Shown: positions 8,738 to 18,363, counted from the first letter of the stretch. The stretch is 64,000 nt of DNA from an uncultured Clostridia bacterium (GCA_930990065.1 CAKNOA010000006.1:1-64000), one strand, 5' to 3'. Notes: generated by a model not told the origin, from the letters alone. A program made the numbers and translations.

Positions 8738-8776
8738 GCTTTTAACTCCTCCCTTTTTTCTTTTTGCCTTTCTTTC

Positions 8777-9595
8777 TCAATACGTAAACGAAAATTCTTC
8801 AGCCAACCACTCATGGCACAGCGGGACCCAAGCGGCCGCCGCTTTATTGGGGGTGAACACCTCCTGGTTGCACAGGCTCATCCCATGGCCGCCCCGGGGG
8901 AAAATGTGGCAGGCAAACGGGACATGATGGGCCTGCAGCGCCGAAACCAACAGCAGGGTGTTTTCCACCGCTACACAGTCATCCTCCACCGTATGCCACA
9001 CAAACGCCGGTGCGGTCTTTTCATCCACATGGCGGTCCAGGGCCCAAAATTCATTTTCGGGGGTCCCCATGTCGTGCTGGCCGCTCACCCAATACAGGGA
9101 TTCCTGGTCTGCCAGCGGCCCGGCCGTGATAACCGGGTAGCCCAAAATCATGGCATTGGGGCGGTTCTTCCCATTTTTCGTGTCCATTTTGGCTTTTAAT
9201 GCCTCATGATCCCACAAAATACCCAGGGAAGCCGCCAAATGGCCTCCCGCCGAAAAACCGGCCACGGCAATGTGGTCCGGGTCAATCTGCCATTCCTCTG
9301 CCTTGTCCCGCAAAAGGATCATGGAATACGAAACATCCATCAACGGACGCATGTCCCCGGCCTCTTCCTTTACGGAATAGTACAGCACAAAGGCCTGGTA
9401 CCCTTTTTCATAAAAGGACAGGGCAATGGGTTCCGCTTCGCGGTCGGAACAGTAGGCATACCCGCCCCCGGGGCAAACCAGAACCGTTGGGCGCGGCCCA
9501 CGGTTTTGGGACATGACACTGTCCTTATCGTGCAGATAGCCGTTCAGTACCGCGTGAGAATTGGGATTCGGATTACAATGGATCAATTTCATCAT
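8777..9595 (-). CDS. Alpha/beta hydrolase, acetyl-esterase/lipase type
   Basis: A 272-residue alpha/beta hydrolase. It has a CPGGGY oxyanion segment near the N-terminus, the nucleophile elbow GFSAGG, and a C-terminal PRGGHG histidine. This pattern fits the BD-FAE/acetylxylan-esterase-like group, which removes acyl groups from carbohydrates. It lacks a signal peptide and is therefore cytoplasmic. The start MMKLIH follows AAAGGAG by 5 nt (or 8 nt for the second ATG); an upstream ATG at 9646 lacks a ribosome site. It lies directly upstream of the GH5 gene, which suggests joint removal of decorations and glycosidic bonds. Confidence 0.8.
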   Translation of the reverse strand: MMKLIHCNPNPNSHAVLNGYLHDKDSVMSQNRGPRPTVLVCPGGGYAYCSDREAEPIALSFYEKGYQAFVLYYSVKEEAGDMRPLMDVSYSMILLRDKAEEWQIDPDHIAVAGFSAGGHLAASLGILWDHEALKAKMDTKNGKNRPNAMILGYPVITAGPLADQESLYWVSGQHDMGTPENEFWALDRHVDEKTAPAFVWHTVEDDCVAVENTLLLVSALQAHHVPFACHIFPRGGHGMSLCNQEVFTPNKAAAAWVPLCHEWLAEEFSFTY

Positions 9596-9625
9596 AAAGT
9601 CTCCTTTCTGACTCCTTATTTTTCT

Positions 9626-9631
9626 ATTATA
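9626..9631 (-). promoter_or_regulatory. -10 element of the esterase-GH5 operon
   Basis: A perfect TATAAT (9631-9626, minus strand) lies about 31 nt upstream of the esterase ATG. The matching -35 is weak (GTGAGC at 17 bp), so activator help or a weak promoter is likely. Confidence 0.45.
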
Positions 9632-9694
9632 CAATGAGTTTCCCAAAAGCTCACGGGATTTTTTTTACGGTCTTCCCGGACGATTCTTTGATTT

Positions 9695-10675
9695 TTATAG
9701 TTCCAGCGGGCATTTTTCTCCGCTGAGCATCTGGAACAGGGTTTCCACCCCGCAATCGGCCATGCTGCGCACACTTTCTTCCGTATAAAACGCCATGTGC
9801 TGGGTCAATACCACATTGGGGAACTGGCGCAGATAGACCATATCCCTATTTTTGATAATATCGGTACGCAGATCGTTGTGATAAATGCCTTCTTCGTTTT
9901 CCAGCACGTCCATGCCCAAAGCGCCAATTTTACCGGTTTCGATTCCTTCTGTAAGGGCATAAATATCTGTCAACGCGCCGCGGGCCGTATTGATGAGTAC
10001 CACACCGTCCTTCATTTTATCGAGGGCTTTGCGGTCAATAATATGATCGGTTTCCGGGGTGAGAGGCATATGCAAGGAGATCACATCACTCTCCCGTAAC
10101 AGGGTTTCCAGCGGCACATACCGGGCCAGCCCCGCTACCCGGGCATCCTGATACTTGTCATAGGCCAAAAGGCGGCAGCCAAAGCCGCTCAGGTTCTGCA
10201 GCACCGTCCGGCCAATGCTGCCTGTGCCCATAACGCCCACCGTCAGGCTGCGCAGTTCCCGCCCGCGCAAGCCCATCAGGGAATAATCGTTCACATTCTG
10301 CCGCCACATGGCCGGTTTATAATTGCGCAGGGTGAGCAGCATGAGCATCACCGTAAAATCGGCTACCCCATTGGGCGGATAACTGGCATGGGCCACCCGT
10401 ACCCCCACCCGGTGCGCCGCCGCCAAATCGATGTGGTTAAACCCGATGGTGCGGGTTGACAGGGCCTTAACCCCTTTATCTTTCAATTTGGCCAGCAATT
10501 TTTCATCCATACGGCTATCACCCAGGATACTGACGCCTTCGCTCCCCTGTATCAGGGACAGCGTTTGATCGGTCAGCGACTGGTCCGATAACGCCAGCGT
10601 CACCCCTACCCGTTTGGCTGCCTGTTGCAAAAAACCTTTTTCGTCGTCTCGCACTTCGAATACCGTGAGTTTCAT
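9695..10675 (-). CDS. D-isomer-specific 2-hydroxyacid dehydrogenase (D-lactate dehydrogenase-like)
   Basis: A 326-residue NAD-dependent enzyme of the D-lactate dehydrogenase type, probably reducing pyruvate or another 2-oxoacid to the D-2-hydroxyacid. The Rossmann motif GTGSIGRTV lies at about residue 150. The catalytic Arg is in NTARGALTD, the Glu in VLENEEG and the His in TQHMAF. Length is typical. The start MKLTVFEV follows GAGGG by 6 nt; the upstream ATG at 10699 is not supported. Together with the LarA-like racemase 4 kb away it could allow use or production of both lactate isomers. Vancomycin-type VanH enzymes share this fold, but no vanA/vanX partner is present. Confidence 0.85.
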   Translation of the reverse strand: MKLTVFEVRDDEKGFLQQAAKRVGVTLALSDQSLTDQTLSLIQGSEGVSILGDSRMDEKLLAKLKDKGVKALSTRTIGFNHIDLAAAHRVGVRVAHASYPPNGVADFTVMLMLLTLRNYKPAMWRQNVNDYSLMGLRGRELRSLTVGVMGTGSIGRTVLQNLSGFGCRLLAYDKYQDARVAGLARYVPLETLLRESDVISLHMPLTPETDHIIDRKALDKMKDGVVLINTARGALTDIYALTEGIETGKIGALGMDVLENEEGIYHNDLRTDIIKNRDMVYLRQFPNVVLTQHMAFYTEESVRSMADCGVETLFQMLSGEKCPLEL

Positions 10676-10729
10676 GTGGTTCCCTCTTTCTTTAATCATT
10701 TTAGGCTTTACGGTGTTAAAACGGCAAAC

Positions 10730-10762
10730 AAAAAAGGCAGGCCTTACTGACCTGCCCTTTTT
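10730..10762 (-). terminator. Terminator after nucleoside hydrolase
   Basis: GGCAGG (10736-10741) pairs with CCTGCC (10751-10756), extended by A/T pairs, and is followed on the minus strand by TTTTTTGTTTG. It insulates the dehydrogenase gene downstream. Confidence 0.8.
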
Positions 10763-10894
10763 CTATGCACATGTGTTGCCTTTTGTCCCATAGGCCCCTC
10801 GCTTTTCCTTACCGTATACGAGTTTTTCAAAACCCGAACATACCTGGTTCTATTAGTATACCAGATGGCGGGGCCTTCTGGCAAGAGAGGGCAA

Positions 10895-11833
10895 TTACTG
10901 TTTTTCCGCGTATGCCTGCAGCCGCCGGAACAAATCCCCAAAAATACGGTCCCGATTGACCCGGCTTACATACCCATACAAATGGCGGTTTTCGTCCACA
11001 CTGTAGGTGCCTTCCAGCGTCACAATGGGGCTGTGCCGCAGCTGGGTTTCTTCCCCTTCCGGGCACACCAGCCACGCAATCACCGTGGGATCCCAGATCA
11101 CCCGGGAATAGGCAAAGTGGTCGTCGCTGCACTCGAAATACCGTTGGGCCAGAAAATCGCCAATCGCCCCGCGGCCTTTGATAAACGTGTTCACTTCCGG
11201 TAGCGTGGTAATCATGTGGTCCACGACGCCCATGCACGGCAGCTGTACCACCGCCGCCCCGCAATCGAACACCACCTGGGCCGCCGGTACGTCCTGGATT
11301 AAATTGAATTCTTTCGTATCGGGCCAATGAAGCGCGTGGCCACCCAGCCACACAATGACTACTTTATCCACAATGTCCGGCGCCATCAAAAGGGCCGACG
11401 CCACATTCGTAATAGCCCCAATGGCCAGTACATACAAAGGCTCTTCCGTTGTGCAGGCCCGGGCTTTTTTCACCAGGTCTTCCGCGGCGGGCGACATCAC
11501 CGGCGTTTTATCAGCCGGCAGGTACCGGTCGCTTCCTTTGAACACAAAATTTTCCTTTTGTACATTCATTCGGGTAAGAATCCGATGGATTTCTTCATAG
11601 CTTTTTTCCATGCCATCCTTGGGACCGGTAGATTTTTCGTTGAAGTACGGTGCCGCATAAATGGCCTGCAAATCAATTTTTTCGGGGCTGAGCAGAGCGT
11701 ACACCACGGCAAACTGGTCGTCAATTTCGTTAAACGTATCGGTATCCAGAACGGCTTTCACCTTTCCTTTGGGCGGCTGCAACAGGCGCACCCGGGTTTC
11801 CTCCGCCATAGGCGGAAACTTGATGTGACTCAT
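10895..11833 (-). CDS. Inosine-uridine nucleoside hydrolase family protein
   Basis: A 312-residue protein of the IU-nucleoside hydrolase fold, which splits nucleosides into base and ribose. The N-terminal calcium-binding aspartate cluster is present as DTDTFNEIDDQFA, with extra residues compared with the classic DTDPGIDDA form. MGVVDHM and VIWDPT in the second half fit the remaining active-site and metal-binding residues. This NEIDD variant is a recognised subgroup whose substrate is less clear. The ATG at 11833 follows GGAG by 9 nt; a TTG one codon upstream is less likely. It is flanked by terminators and is probably monocistronic. Confidence 0.8.
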   Translation of the reverse strand: MSHIKFPPMAEETRVRLLQPPKGKVKAVLDTDTFNEIDDQFAVVYALLSPEKIDLQAIYAAPYFNEKSTGPKDGMEKSYEEIHRILTRMNVQKENFVFKGSDRYLPADKTPVMSPAAEDLVKKARACTTEEPLYVLAIGAITNVASALLMAPDIVDKVVIVWLGGHALHWPDTKEFNLIQDVPAAQVVFDCGAAVVQLPCMGVVDHMITTLPEVNTFIKGRGAIGDFLAQRYFECSDDHFAYSRVIWDPTVIAWLVCPEGEETQLRHSPIVTLEGTYSVDENRHLYGYVSRVNRDRIFGDLFRRLQAYAEKQ

Positions 11834-11920
11834 CAAATAGGTCTCCTTTCCTTGTGCCGGACGTATCGGGTCCGGTCTCCTGCCCTAAGTATAACGGAAA
11901 CAGCGGAAAAAAGCCAGAAA

Positions 11921-11967
11921 AAAGAGAAACAGAGCTTTGATAGTTCCCACCCTATCAAAGCCCTGTT
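11921..11967 (-). terminator. Terminator of the Opp/M20 operon
   Basis: AACAG-A-GCTTTGATAG pairs with CTATCAAAGC-C-CTGTT, a 15-bp stem with one internal mismatch. Minus-strand read-out ends in TTTCTCTTTTTT. It marks the end of the peptide-transport operon. Confidence 0.9.
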
Positions 11968-11990
11968 CCCAGGTGATAAAAAAGATTCCT

Positions 11991-13247
11991 TTACTCCACA
12001 TCCAGCAGTTCGCAGAACGAGAGCATATAAATTTCGGCTGCATGAATGACGTCTTCAATATCGACATCTTCGTTGTAACCATGGATGCCTTCGCAGTTGG
12101 CCGGTCCATACTGAATCGTCTGAATGCCCAAGTCGCGGTAATACTTGGCATCACTGGACGCCCACTGATAAGCAGGCAGTACGGTCCTTCCCCAGATGGC
12201 TTCCGCATTTTTATGCACCATGCGAACGATGGGAGCATCGTAATCGGTGAAATTCGCTTCGCTGTGGTAATCGAGTTCGTACTCGATCCCCGTTTCGCCG
12301 CTGTTTTCGATCATCTTTTTCACGGCTTCTTCGATATCTTCATGGCGAATCCCAATAGGCAGACGGCAGTCGCACAGGCATTCGCAGGTATCGGGCACCA
12401 TGTTGATCTTGTTGCCGCCCTGAATAATGCCGGGGTTGCAGGTCAAATGGTCAATCGCATCGGCCGAGCCGTTGGCGTTGGCTTTTTCGCAAACCAAACG
12501 GGAATTTTCCAGCGCCTGTTTCTGTTCCGGTGCAAAATGGCCGGGTACAGCGGTCAGCTCATTGACATGCTGCAGTAGCCGTCCCATTTTCATAATGGCA
12601 TTATCGCCTTTGTAATTGCCCAAACTGCCGTGGGCGGGAGTACCATGGGCGATCAGCTTCATATGCATACCGCCCTTTTGGCCGATTTCAATATTATCAT
12701 ACGACGTCGGTTCGGCAATCAGGCAAGCCTGCGCACCATCAGCATACCCGTTTTCGCACAGCCACCGGGTCCCCCGGCCGCCGGCTTCTTCATCAGACAC
12801 AATGTGAAGCCGCAGGCAGCCACCCAGTTTCGCGCCGCTTTCTTTGAGCATACGCATGGTGAACAGCAAACAGGCTACACCGGCTTTCATATCGCTGGTT
12901 CCGCGGCCACGAATCGTGGTTTCGGTAATTTCCCCGCCGCAGGGATCAAAATCCCACCCCTTCGGGTCCCCAATGGGCACCACGTCTACGTGGCCATTGA
13001 GGATCAGGTTGTACCCACTGCGGTTCCCCATTTCAGCCGTGACGATGGGATGTCCCTCAATGGTATCAATCTGCTGGGTTTCAATGCCGCATTTACCAAG
13101 GTACTGGCGCACAAACGCAATGACTTCGTCTTGCGTACCACAAGGGTTCTCGCTGTTGATCTGAATCAGCTGAGAGACCAGCTGCACCAATTCATCTTTA
13201 TGCGCCAAAACGGCTTCATGCAGTTTTTTCTTTGTTTCCTGGTTCAT
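11991..13247 (-). CDS. M20-family metallopeptidase, ArgE/DapE type
   Basis: A 418-residue di-zinc hydrolase of the ArgE/DapE/ACY1 group. The metal ligand motif GHVDVVP, the bridging Asp in GRGTSDMK, and the catalytic and metal glutamates in VSDEEAGG are all present. These enzymes remove N-acyl groups or split short peptides. It is the last gene of the operon that starts with oppA, 37 nt after oppF. Its position suggests it processes what the transporter imports: peptides, N-acyl amino acids or similar amides. ArgE and DapE proper are biosynthetic and normally in other contexts, so a catabolic role is more likely here. Confidence 0.85.
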   Translation of the reverse strand: MNQETKKKLHEAVLAHKDELVQLVSQLIQINSENPCGTQDEVIAFVRQYLGKCGIETQQIDTIEGHPIVTAEMGNRSGYNLILNGHVDVVPIGDPKGWDFDPCGGEITETTIRGRGTSDMKAGVACLLFTMRMLKESGAKLGGCLRLHIVSDEEAGGRGTRWLCENGYADGAQACLIAEPTSYDNIEIGQKGGMHMKLIAHGTPAHGSLGNYKGDNAIMKMGRLLQHVNELTAVPGHFAPEQKQALENSRLVCEKANANGSADAIDHLTCNPGIIQGGNKINMVPDTCECLCDCRLPIGIRHEDIEEAVKKMIENSGETGIEYELDYHSEANFTDYDAPIVRMVHKNAEAIWGRTVLPAYQWASSDAKYYRDLGIQTIQYGPANCEGIHGYNEDVDIEDVIHAAEIYMLSFCELLDVE

Positions 13248-13284
13248 GGATTTGTGCCTTCTTTCTTCCCATTCAATGGCCCTG

Positions 13285-14277
13285 TTAGTTCTGTTTTCCC
13301 TGCTCCATTAGGAAGCAAGCCACCTGGTGCCCTTCTTCCACTTCCCGCAGCTGGGGCCGTTCTTCATGGCAACGCGCCGTCGCATACGGGCAGCGGCCCG
13401 CCAGAGGACAACCTTTCATATCGCCAATGGGGCTGGGGATATCGCCTTCCAGTTTGATCTGTTCCCGGGTTTCAAAAGGACTGTCCGGCGGAATGGCCGA
13501 CAGCAATGCTTTCGTATACGGATGCAGCGGATTATGATAGATTTTATCGGCCGCACACAGTTCGACCACCGTACCCAGATACATAATGGCAATCCGGTCG
13601 CTGACATGCTTAATCACGCTCAGGTCATGGGAAATAAAGATGTATGTCAGGTTAAATTCCTTTTGAATGGAACGGAACAAATTCAGTACCTGCGCCTGGA
13701 TGGATACGTCCAGTGCCGACACAGGTTCGTCGCACACAATAATTTCCGGGTTGAGGATCAGCGCACGCGCTACGTTGATACGCTGCCGCTGGCCGCCGGA
13801 AAACTCGTGGGGGAACCGTTCAATGTGCTGAACATCCAGCCCCACCTTTTGCATCATGGCAAAAACCCGTTCCCGCCGTTTTTTCTTATCGGGTTCCAGG
13901 TTGTGCACAATCAGCCCTTCTTCAATGAGCTGGCCGCAAGTCATACGGGGGTTCAGGGACGAATACGGGTCCTGAAAAACAATCTGAATATTCTTGTGAC
14001 GGTTCCGGCGTTCTTCTTTGGTATGCAGTTCCTTCAGGTTTTTCCCCTTATAGATAATGTCACCGCTGGTTACCGAATGAAGCCCTACCACACAGCGGCC
14101 CAGGGTGGATTTTCCGCACCCGGATTCCCCGATTACACCCAGGGTTTCCCCTTTTTGAATATCCAAACTTACATGAGAAAGGGCATGCAGCTGTTTGGGG
14201 CCCTCAAACAATTTGGCACTGCGCACTTTAAAATCTTTGCACAGATCGCGGATCTGCAGAATAGGCTGATCACTCAT
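13285..14277 (-). CDS. oppF: Oligopeptide ABC transporter ATPase, OppF/DppF type
   Basis: A 330-residue ATPase with Walker A GESGCGKST, signature FSGGQRQR, and Walker B ending IIVCDEP, followed by the OppD/F-type C-terminal cysteine-containing region (about 285-320: CPLAGRCPYATARC) known to bind an iron-sulphur cluster in some relatives. It pairs with OppD to power peptide import. The start overlaps the oppD stop by 8 nt. Confidence 0.9.
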   Translation of the reverse strand: MSDQPILQIRDLCKDFKVRSAKLFEGPKQLHALSHVSLDIQKGETLGVIGESGCGKSTLGRCVVGLHSVTSGDIIYKGKNLKELHTKEERRNRHKNIQIVFQDPYSSLNPRMTCGQLIEEGLIVHNLEPDKKKRRERVFAMMQKVGLDVQHIERFPHEFSGGQRQRINVARALILNPEIIVCDEPVSALDVSIQAQVLNLFRSIQKEFNLTYIFISHDLSVIKHVSDRIAIMYLGTVVELCAADKIYHNPLHPYTKALLSAIPPDSPFETREQIKLEGDIPSPIGDMKGCPLAGRCPYATARCHEERPQLREVEEGHQVACFLMEQGKQN

Positions 14278-15283
14278 CGCTGGCCGCCTCCTTTCCTCTT
14301 ACAAGCGTTTCTACACCGTTCTGATGGTGGCAGGCTACTTTATGGCCGGGTGCCACTTCCACCAGTTCCGGCACCTGTTCACGGCAAATATCCGTCGCAT
14401 ACGGGCAACGGTTGTAGAAATTGCAGCATTTGCCCGTTAAACGCAGATCCGGCGGCGTACCGGGGATAGCCTTCAATTCGGCTTTTTCCGTATCAGACAG
14501 TTTCGGAATCGAATCGAGCAGGCCCCAGGTGTACGGATGCAACGGGTTTTTATACAGTTCCTTCATGTCGGCAAATTCGACGGTTTTTCCCGCGTACATA
14601 ACCATAACGGTGTCGCACATCTTCCATACAATCCCCAGGTTGTGGGTAATCAGCATAATGGCGGTGTCGGTCTTTTCCTGCAGTTCTTTCAGCAGCCCCA
14701 ATACCTGCGCCTGCACCGTCACGTCCAGTGCCGTGGTCGGTTCGTCGGCAATCATAAACTTGGGATGGCAGCTGATGGCCATCGCGATCATCACGCGCTG
14801 GCACATACCACCGGACAGTTCATGCGGATACGCATTCATCCGCCGTTCCGGGTCGGGAATCCCGACCAGTGCCAGGTTTTCCACTGCAATTTTGCGGGCT
14901 TCTTCTTTGCTGACTTTGTTATGGGTGCGGATCAGCTCCACCATCTGGCTGCCCACTTTGAAAACAGGATCCAGCGATGTCATGGGGTCCTGGAAAATAA
15001 CCGAAATATCGCTGCCGCGGATTTTGCGCAATTCCTTGTCGGAAATCTTGCGCATATCTTTGCCTTCAAACAGAATCGTACCATCTACCACACGCCCGGT
15101 TTTGGGCAGCAGCCGGATTACCGACGAAGCCGATACGCTTTTGCCGGAACCCGATTCCCCTACGATTCCCAAGATTTCGCCTTTTTTTAATGTATAACTC
15201 ACACCGTCAACGGCTTTTGCTACGCCGCTGGCCGTGAAGAAGTAAGTCTTTAAGTTTTCGACCTTCAAGATTTCTTCGCTCAT
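14270..15283 (-). CDS. oppD: Oligopeptide ABC transporter ATPase, OppD/DppD type
   Basis: A 337-residue ATPase with Walker A GESGSGKS, signature LSGGMCQR and Walker B FMIADEP. It ends with the OppD-type extension containing CCNFYNRCPYATDIC. The gene follows the M20D amidohydrolase by 15 nt and overlaps oppF, so all are co-translated. It forms a heterodimer with OppF on the cytoplasmic face of the OppBC pore. Confidence 0.9.
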   Translation of the reverse strand: MSEEILKVENLKTYFFTASGVAKAVDGVSYTLKKGEILGIVGESGSGKSVSASSVIRLLPKTGRVVDGTILFEGKDMRKISDKELRKIRGSDISVIFQDPMTSLDPVFKVGSQMVELIRTHNKVSKEEARKIAVENLALVGIPDPERRMNAYPHELSGGMCQRVMIAMAISCHPKFMIADEPTTALDVTVQAQVLGLLKELQEKTDTAIMLITHNLGIVWKMCDTVMVMYAGKTVEFADMKELYKNPLHPYTWGLLDSIPKLSDTEKAELKAIPGTPPDLRLTGKCCNFYNRCPYATDICREQVPELVEVAPGHKVACHHQNGVETLVRGKEAASDE

Positions 15284-15298
15284 GGTTTCCCTCCCGTG

Positions 15299-16477
15299 TT
15301 ATTCGTACTTGGCTTTCATGGCAAGGAACGCCTGTTTGACTTGTTCCATTTTTTCGGGATGCAAGAACAGCTGGGCGCCTGCCAGCGCCTCGGCTCCGGC
15401 AGCCTGCCATAACGCATGGCGGCCGTCCGGCGACCCACAGGCTTTCTCAAATTCCGGCGTGTGGCCGCGCAAAAGCGGTACCACCTGAATATACGACTGC
15501 AACCCCGGCACTTCATGGGTCACATTGCCCATGTCCGTTGTTCCGATCCCCAGTTCCCGCCGGCGGGGCCGGATGGTTTCCCCCATCGCCTGCAGCCCTT
15601 CGCCTAGTAGATCTTCCAAAACCGGGTTATTGCGGATATCTTCATAGGAATCCCGCAGCGTGTGAACCTCTACCCGGGTTCCCGTCATCTGAGCCGCAGC
15701 CTCAGCCATGGTTTTCACCCGCTCAACCAGCGCCCATTTATCTTTCATACTGAATGAACGCACCAAGATTTCGGCACTGGCATGCTCCGGCACCATGACC
15801 GGCGTTTCGCCGCCGTCGCGCACGACACCCAGCACCCAGCCTTTTCCGGCAATTTGGGGCTGCAGCAGTGCCAGTGTCTGCAACAGCTGTAATACCGGCG
15901 CCAGCGCATTGATCCCCTCTTCGGGCCAAGTGACCGCATGGGCCTTTTTCCCGAAAAATTCGACCAATAAACTGGTAGACGAATAGGAAAGGTCATTGAC
16001 CACCGTCTCATTGGCGGGATGAATCAGCATCGCGGCATCAATCCCGTGAAAGGCCCCAGCCTGCAGCATGTGGATTTTTCCACCGCCGCCTTCTTCGGCC
16101 GGGCACCCTAGCACCGTCAGCTTGCCCCCGCATTCATCGACTAGGGGCATGAGTGCATACGCCGCGCCAATGGCAATGGGCGTCATCAAATTATGGCCGC
16201 AGGCATGCCCCATACCGGGCACCGCGTCATATTCACCCAAAAAGGCCAGGTTTGGGCCTGGGCGGCCGCTGTCATAGACACCGCGTACCGCTGTATCCAG
16301 TCCACCTACACCGGTTTCTACCGAAAAACCTAGGTCATTGAGCAGGGCAGCCACGGCCGCCACTGCTTTATGTTCCTGGAAGCAATATTCGGGGTTTTGA
16401 AAAATCGCATCGGAAAGGGCAAACAGTTTGTCCGAAATAGACTTCATCCTTTGCAGGATCCGTTCCTTTTGTTCCAT
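15299..16477 (-). CDS. M20D-type amidohydrolase
   Basis: A 392-residue M20D (AbgB/IAA-amino-acid hydrolase-like) metal-dependent amidase. The signature GEYDAVPGMGHACGHNL gives the metal-binding Cys/His set, and the lid domain with its dimerisation helices follows. Family members hydrolyse aminobenzoyl-glutamate, N-acetyl amino acids or conjugated amino acids. It is embedded between oppC and oppD in one operon, which is a strong hint that its substrate arrives through this transporter. A second M20 enzyme of a different subgroup ends the same operon. Confidence 0.85.
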   Translation of the reverse strand: MEQKERILQRMKSISDKLFALSDAIFQNPEYCFQEHKAVAAVAALLNDLGFSVETGVGGLDTAVRGVYDSGRPGPNLAFLGEYDAVPGMGHACGHNLMTPIAIGAAYALMPLVDECGGKLTVLGCPAEEGGGGKIHMLQAGAFHGIDAAMLIHPANETVVNDLSYSSTSLLVEFFGKKAHAVTWPEEGINALAPVLQLLQTLALLQPQIAGKGWVLGVVRDGGETPVMVPEHASAEILVRSFSMKDKWALVERVKTMAEAAAQMTGTRVEVHTLRDSYEDIRNNPVLEDLLGEGLQAMGETIRPRRRELGIGTTDMGNVTHEVPGLQSYIQVVPLLRGHTPEFEKACGSPDGRHALWQAAGAEALAGAQLFLHPEKMEQVKQAFLAMKAKYE

Positions 16478-16489
16478 GTGCCGGTCCTC

Positions 16490-17404
16490 TTATTTCTTCA
16501 TCTTCGGGTCCAGAACGTCGCGGATCCCGTCGCCCAACAGGTTAAAGCCGATCACCGTAATCAAAATGCACAGACCGGCTTCGGTCGCCAGATGGGGGGC
16601 CGTTTGCAGATAGCCTTTCCCGGAAGTCAAAATGTTGCCCCAGGAAGCGGTGGGAGGCGTAATGCCCAACCCCAGGAAACTCAGCGATGCTTCAGAAAGA
16701 ATGGCGCTGGCCATGTTCATCGTGGCATAGACCACAATGGGGGAAATGGTATTCGGAAGAATATGCCGGAACAAAATCCGGGCGTCGCCTTCGCCCAAAG
16801 CCCGGGCGGCATTACAGTATTCTTCATTTTTCACCACATGGACCTGGCCGCGCACCATACGGGCAAAACTGGGTACGTTGGCCACGCCAATGGCAATAAT
16901 AACATTCTGAATGCCGCTGCCCAATACAGTCACCATAATCATGGCCAACAGCAAAAACGGAAAGGCAAACATGCCGTCCATAATACGCATAATAATGGAA
17001 TCTACCAGGCCGCCTTTATACCCGGCAATGAGCCCCAGCAAAATCCCAATCACGCCGCCTACTACCGTGGAACCGATAGCAACCACTACGGAAATTTGAG
17101 CCCCATAAATCAGTCGGGACAACAGGTCACGCCCAAATTCATCGGTGCCCAGCCAATGGGTAATCCCTTTGCTGCTTACATAACCCGGGCCCTTAAGTTT
17201 ATCCAGAGGGCTAATAGCCGCCGGATCACACGGCGCAATAACCGGCGCCAGAATCGCCATCAAAAACACCAGGCAGACAATGATAAAGCCCACCAGTGCC
17301 ATTTTATTACGAAGGAGCTTGTGCCAGGCATTGTTGGCACGGCGCTCTTTTTTTAGCATTTCGTTCTGCGCTTCGCGGCTCAGAACTCCAGTCGTATGTG
17401 CCAT
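16490..17404 (-). CDS. oppC: Oligopeptide ABC transporter permease, OppC/DppC type
   Basis: A 304-residue permease with an N-terminal membrane helix at about 37-58, then five more helices with the binding-protein-dependent transport EAA loop (about ARALGEGDARILFRHILPN). The family-typical LGTDEFGRDLLSR motif after the first helix is present. The gene touches oppB at a single base, so translation is coupled. It forms the pore together with OppB. Confidence 0.9.
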   Translation of the reverse strand: MAHTTGVLSREAQNEMLKKERRANNAWHKLLRNKMALVGFIIVCLVFLMAILAPVIAPCDPAAISPLDKLKGPGYVSSKGITHWLGTDEFGRDLLSRLIYGAQISVVVAIGSTVVGGVIGILLGLIAGYKGGLVDSIIMRIMDGMFAFPFLLLAMIMVTVLGSGIQNVIIAIGVANVPSFARMVRGQVHVVKNEEYCNAARALGEGDARILFRHILPNTISPIVVYATMNMASAILSEASLSFLGLGITPPTASWGNILTSGKGYLQTAPHLATEAGLCILITVIGFNLLGDGIRDVLDPKMKK

Positions 17405-18363
17405 TAGTTTTTCCCGCCTCCTTCATAACTGACTTTCGGGTTCACCAGCATGTATGCCAGGTCCACCAGCAGATTCACCACAATAAATACCAGCGCTACA
17501 ATAACCACGGTACCCTGAATCAGTGAATAATCGCGGTTCGTAACAGCCTTTACAATCAGCATACCCATACCCGGCCACGAGAAGATCGTTTCCGTCAGCA
17601 TGGCGCCGGTCACGCAGTAAGCCAGCTGCATGCCAACCACGGTAATGATGGGCGGCAGCGCATTTTTAAACGCATGTTTCCACAGCAGCTTCGGTTCCGA
17701 AAGCCCCTTGGAACGCATGGCCTTGATGTAATCGGTATTGATGGTTTCCAGCGTGCTGGAACGGGAAATACGGGCAAATGTCGCCATGGGGTGCAGCGTC
17801 AGACAAATAACCGGCAGCACCATATACTGTACGTACCCCCAGAAACCATTACTCCAATCACCGATGCCCATGGCAGGGAACCACCCAAGATTTACGGCAA
17901 AGACGAGTACCATCATGAGTGCGAACCAGAATATGGGCACCGATATGCCAAGTAAGGCTAAAAACATAAAGATGTAGTCAAAGGCTGTGTTTTGATGCAC
18001 GGCCGAATAGACGCCGATCGGAATCCCGATGAGCAGCGCCAGTACCAGGCTCGTCAGTGACAGCACCAGCGTATTGGGAATCCGCTGGCCCAGCAGATCG
18101 AGCACCGGGGTACCATACGCATAGGAGGTACCAAAGTCCCCATGCAGAATATCGTTCCAGTACATGCCGTACTGTTCGATCTTACTCTTATTCAGCCCCA
18201 TCTTTTCTTCCATTTTTGCAATGTCTTCCGTGGTCGCCTGGGGTCCCAATACCGCCGTTGCCGGGTTACCGGGAATCATACGGGTTAGGATAAACGTCAG
18301 GGTTACCACCACGAAAAGGACAGGGATCATTTGCAGCAAGCGCCGCAGAATTGTTTTAACCAC
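17404..18363 (-). CDS. oppB: Oligopeptide ABC transporter permease, OppB/DppB type
   Basis: A 319-residue permease. The first helix ends in FILTRMIPGNP, the hallmark of DppB/OppB, and the EAA loop (KAMRSKGLSEPKLLWKHAFK) is present. It is the first gene after the solute-binding protein, separated by a 174-nt spacer holding a hairpin. That spacing suggests differential expression of the binding protein over the membrane parts. Confidence 0.9.
   Translation of the reverse strand: MVKTILRRLLQMIPVLFVVVTLTFILTRMIPGNPATAVLGPQATTEDIAKMEEKMGLNKSKIEQYGMYWNDILHGDFGTSYAYGTPVLDLLGQRIPNTLVLSLTSLVLALLIGIPIGVYSAVHQNTAFDYIFMFLALLGISVPIFWFALMMVLVFAVNLGWFPAMGIGDWSNGFWGYVQYMVLPVICLTLHPMATFARISRSSTLETINTDYIKAMRSKGLSEPKLLWKHAFKNALPPIITVVGMQLAYCVTGAMLTETIFSWPGMGMLIVKAVTNRDYSLIQGTVVIVALVFIVVNLLVDLAYMLVNPKVSYEGGGKN

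Noticed and set aside
9695..10675. VanH-type vancomycin-resistance dehydrogenase
   Set aside because: No D-Ala-D-Lac ligase or VanX neighbours; ordinary D-lactate dehydrogenase-like protein is the simpler reading.
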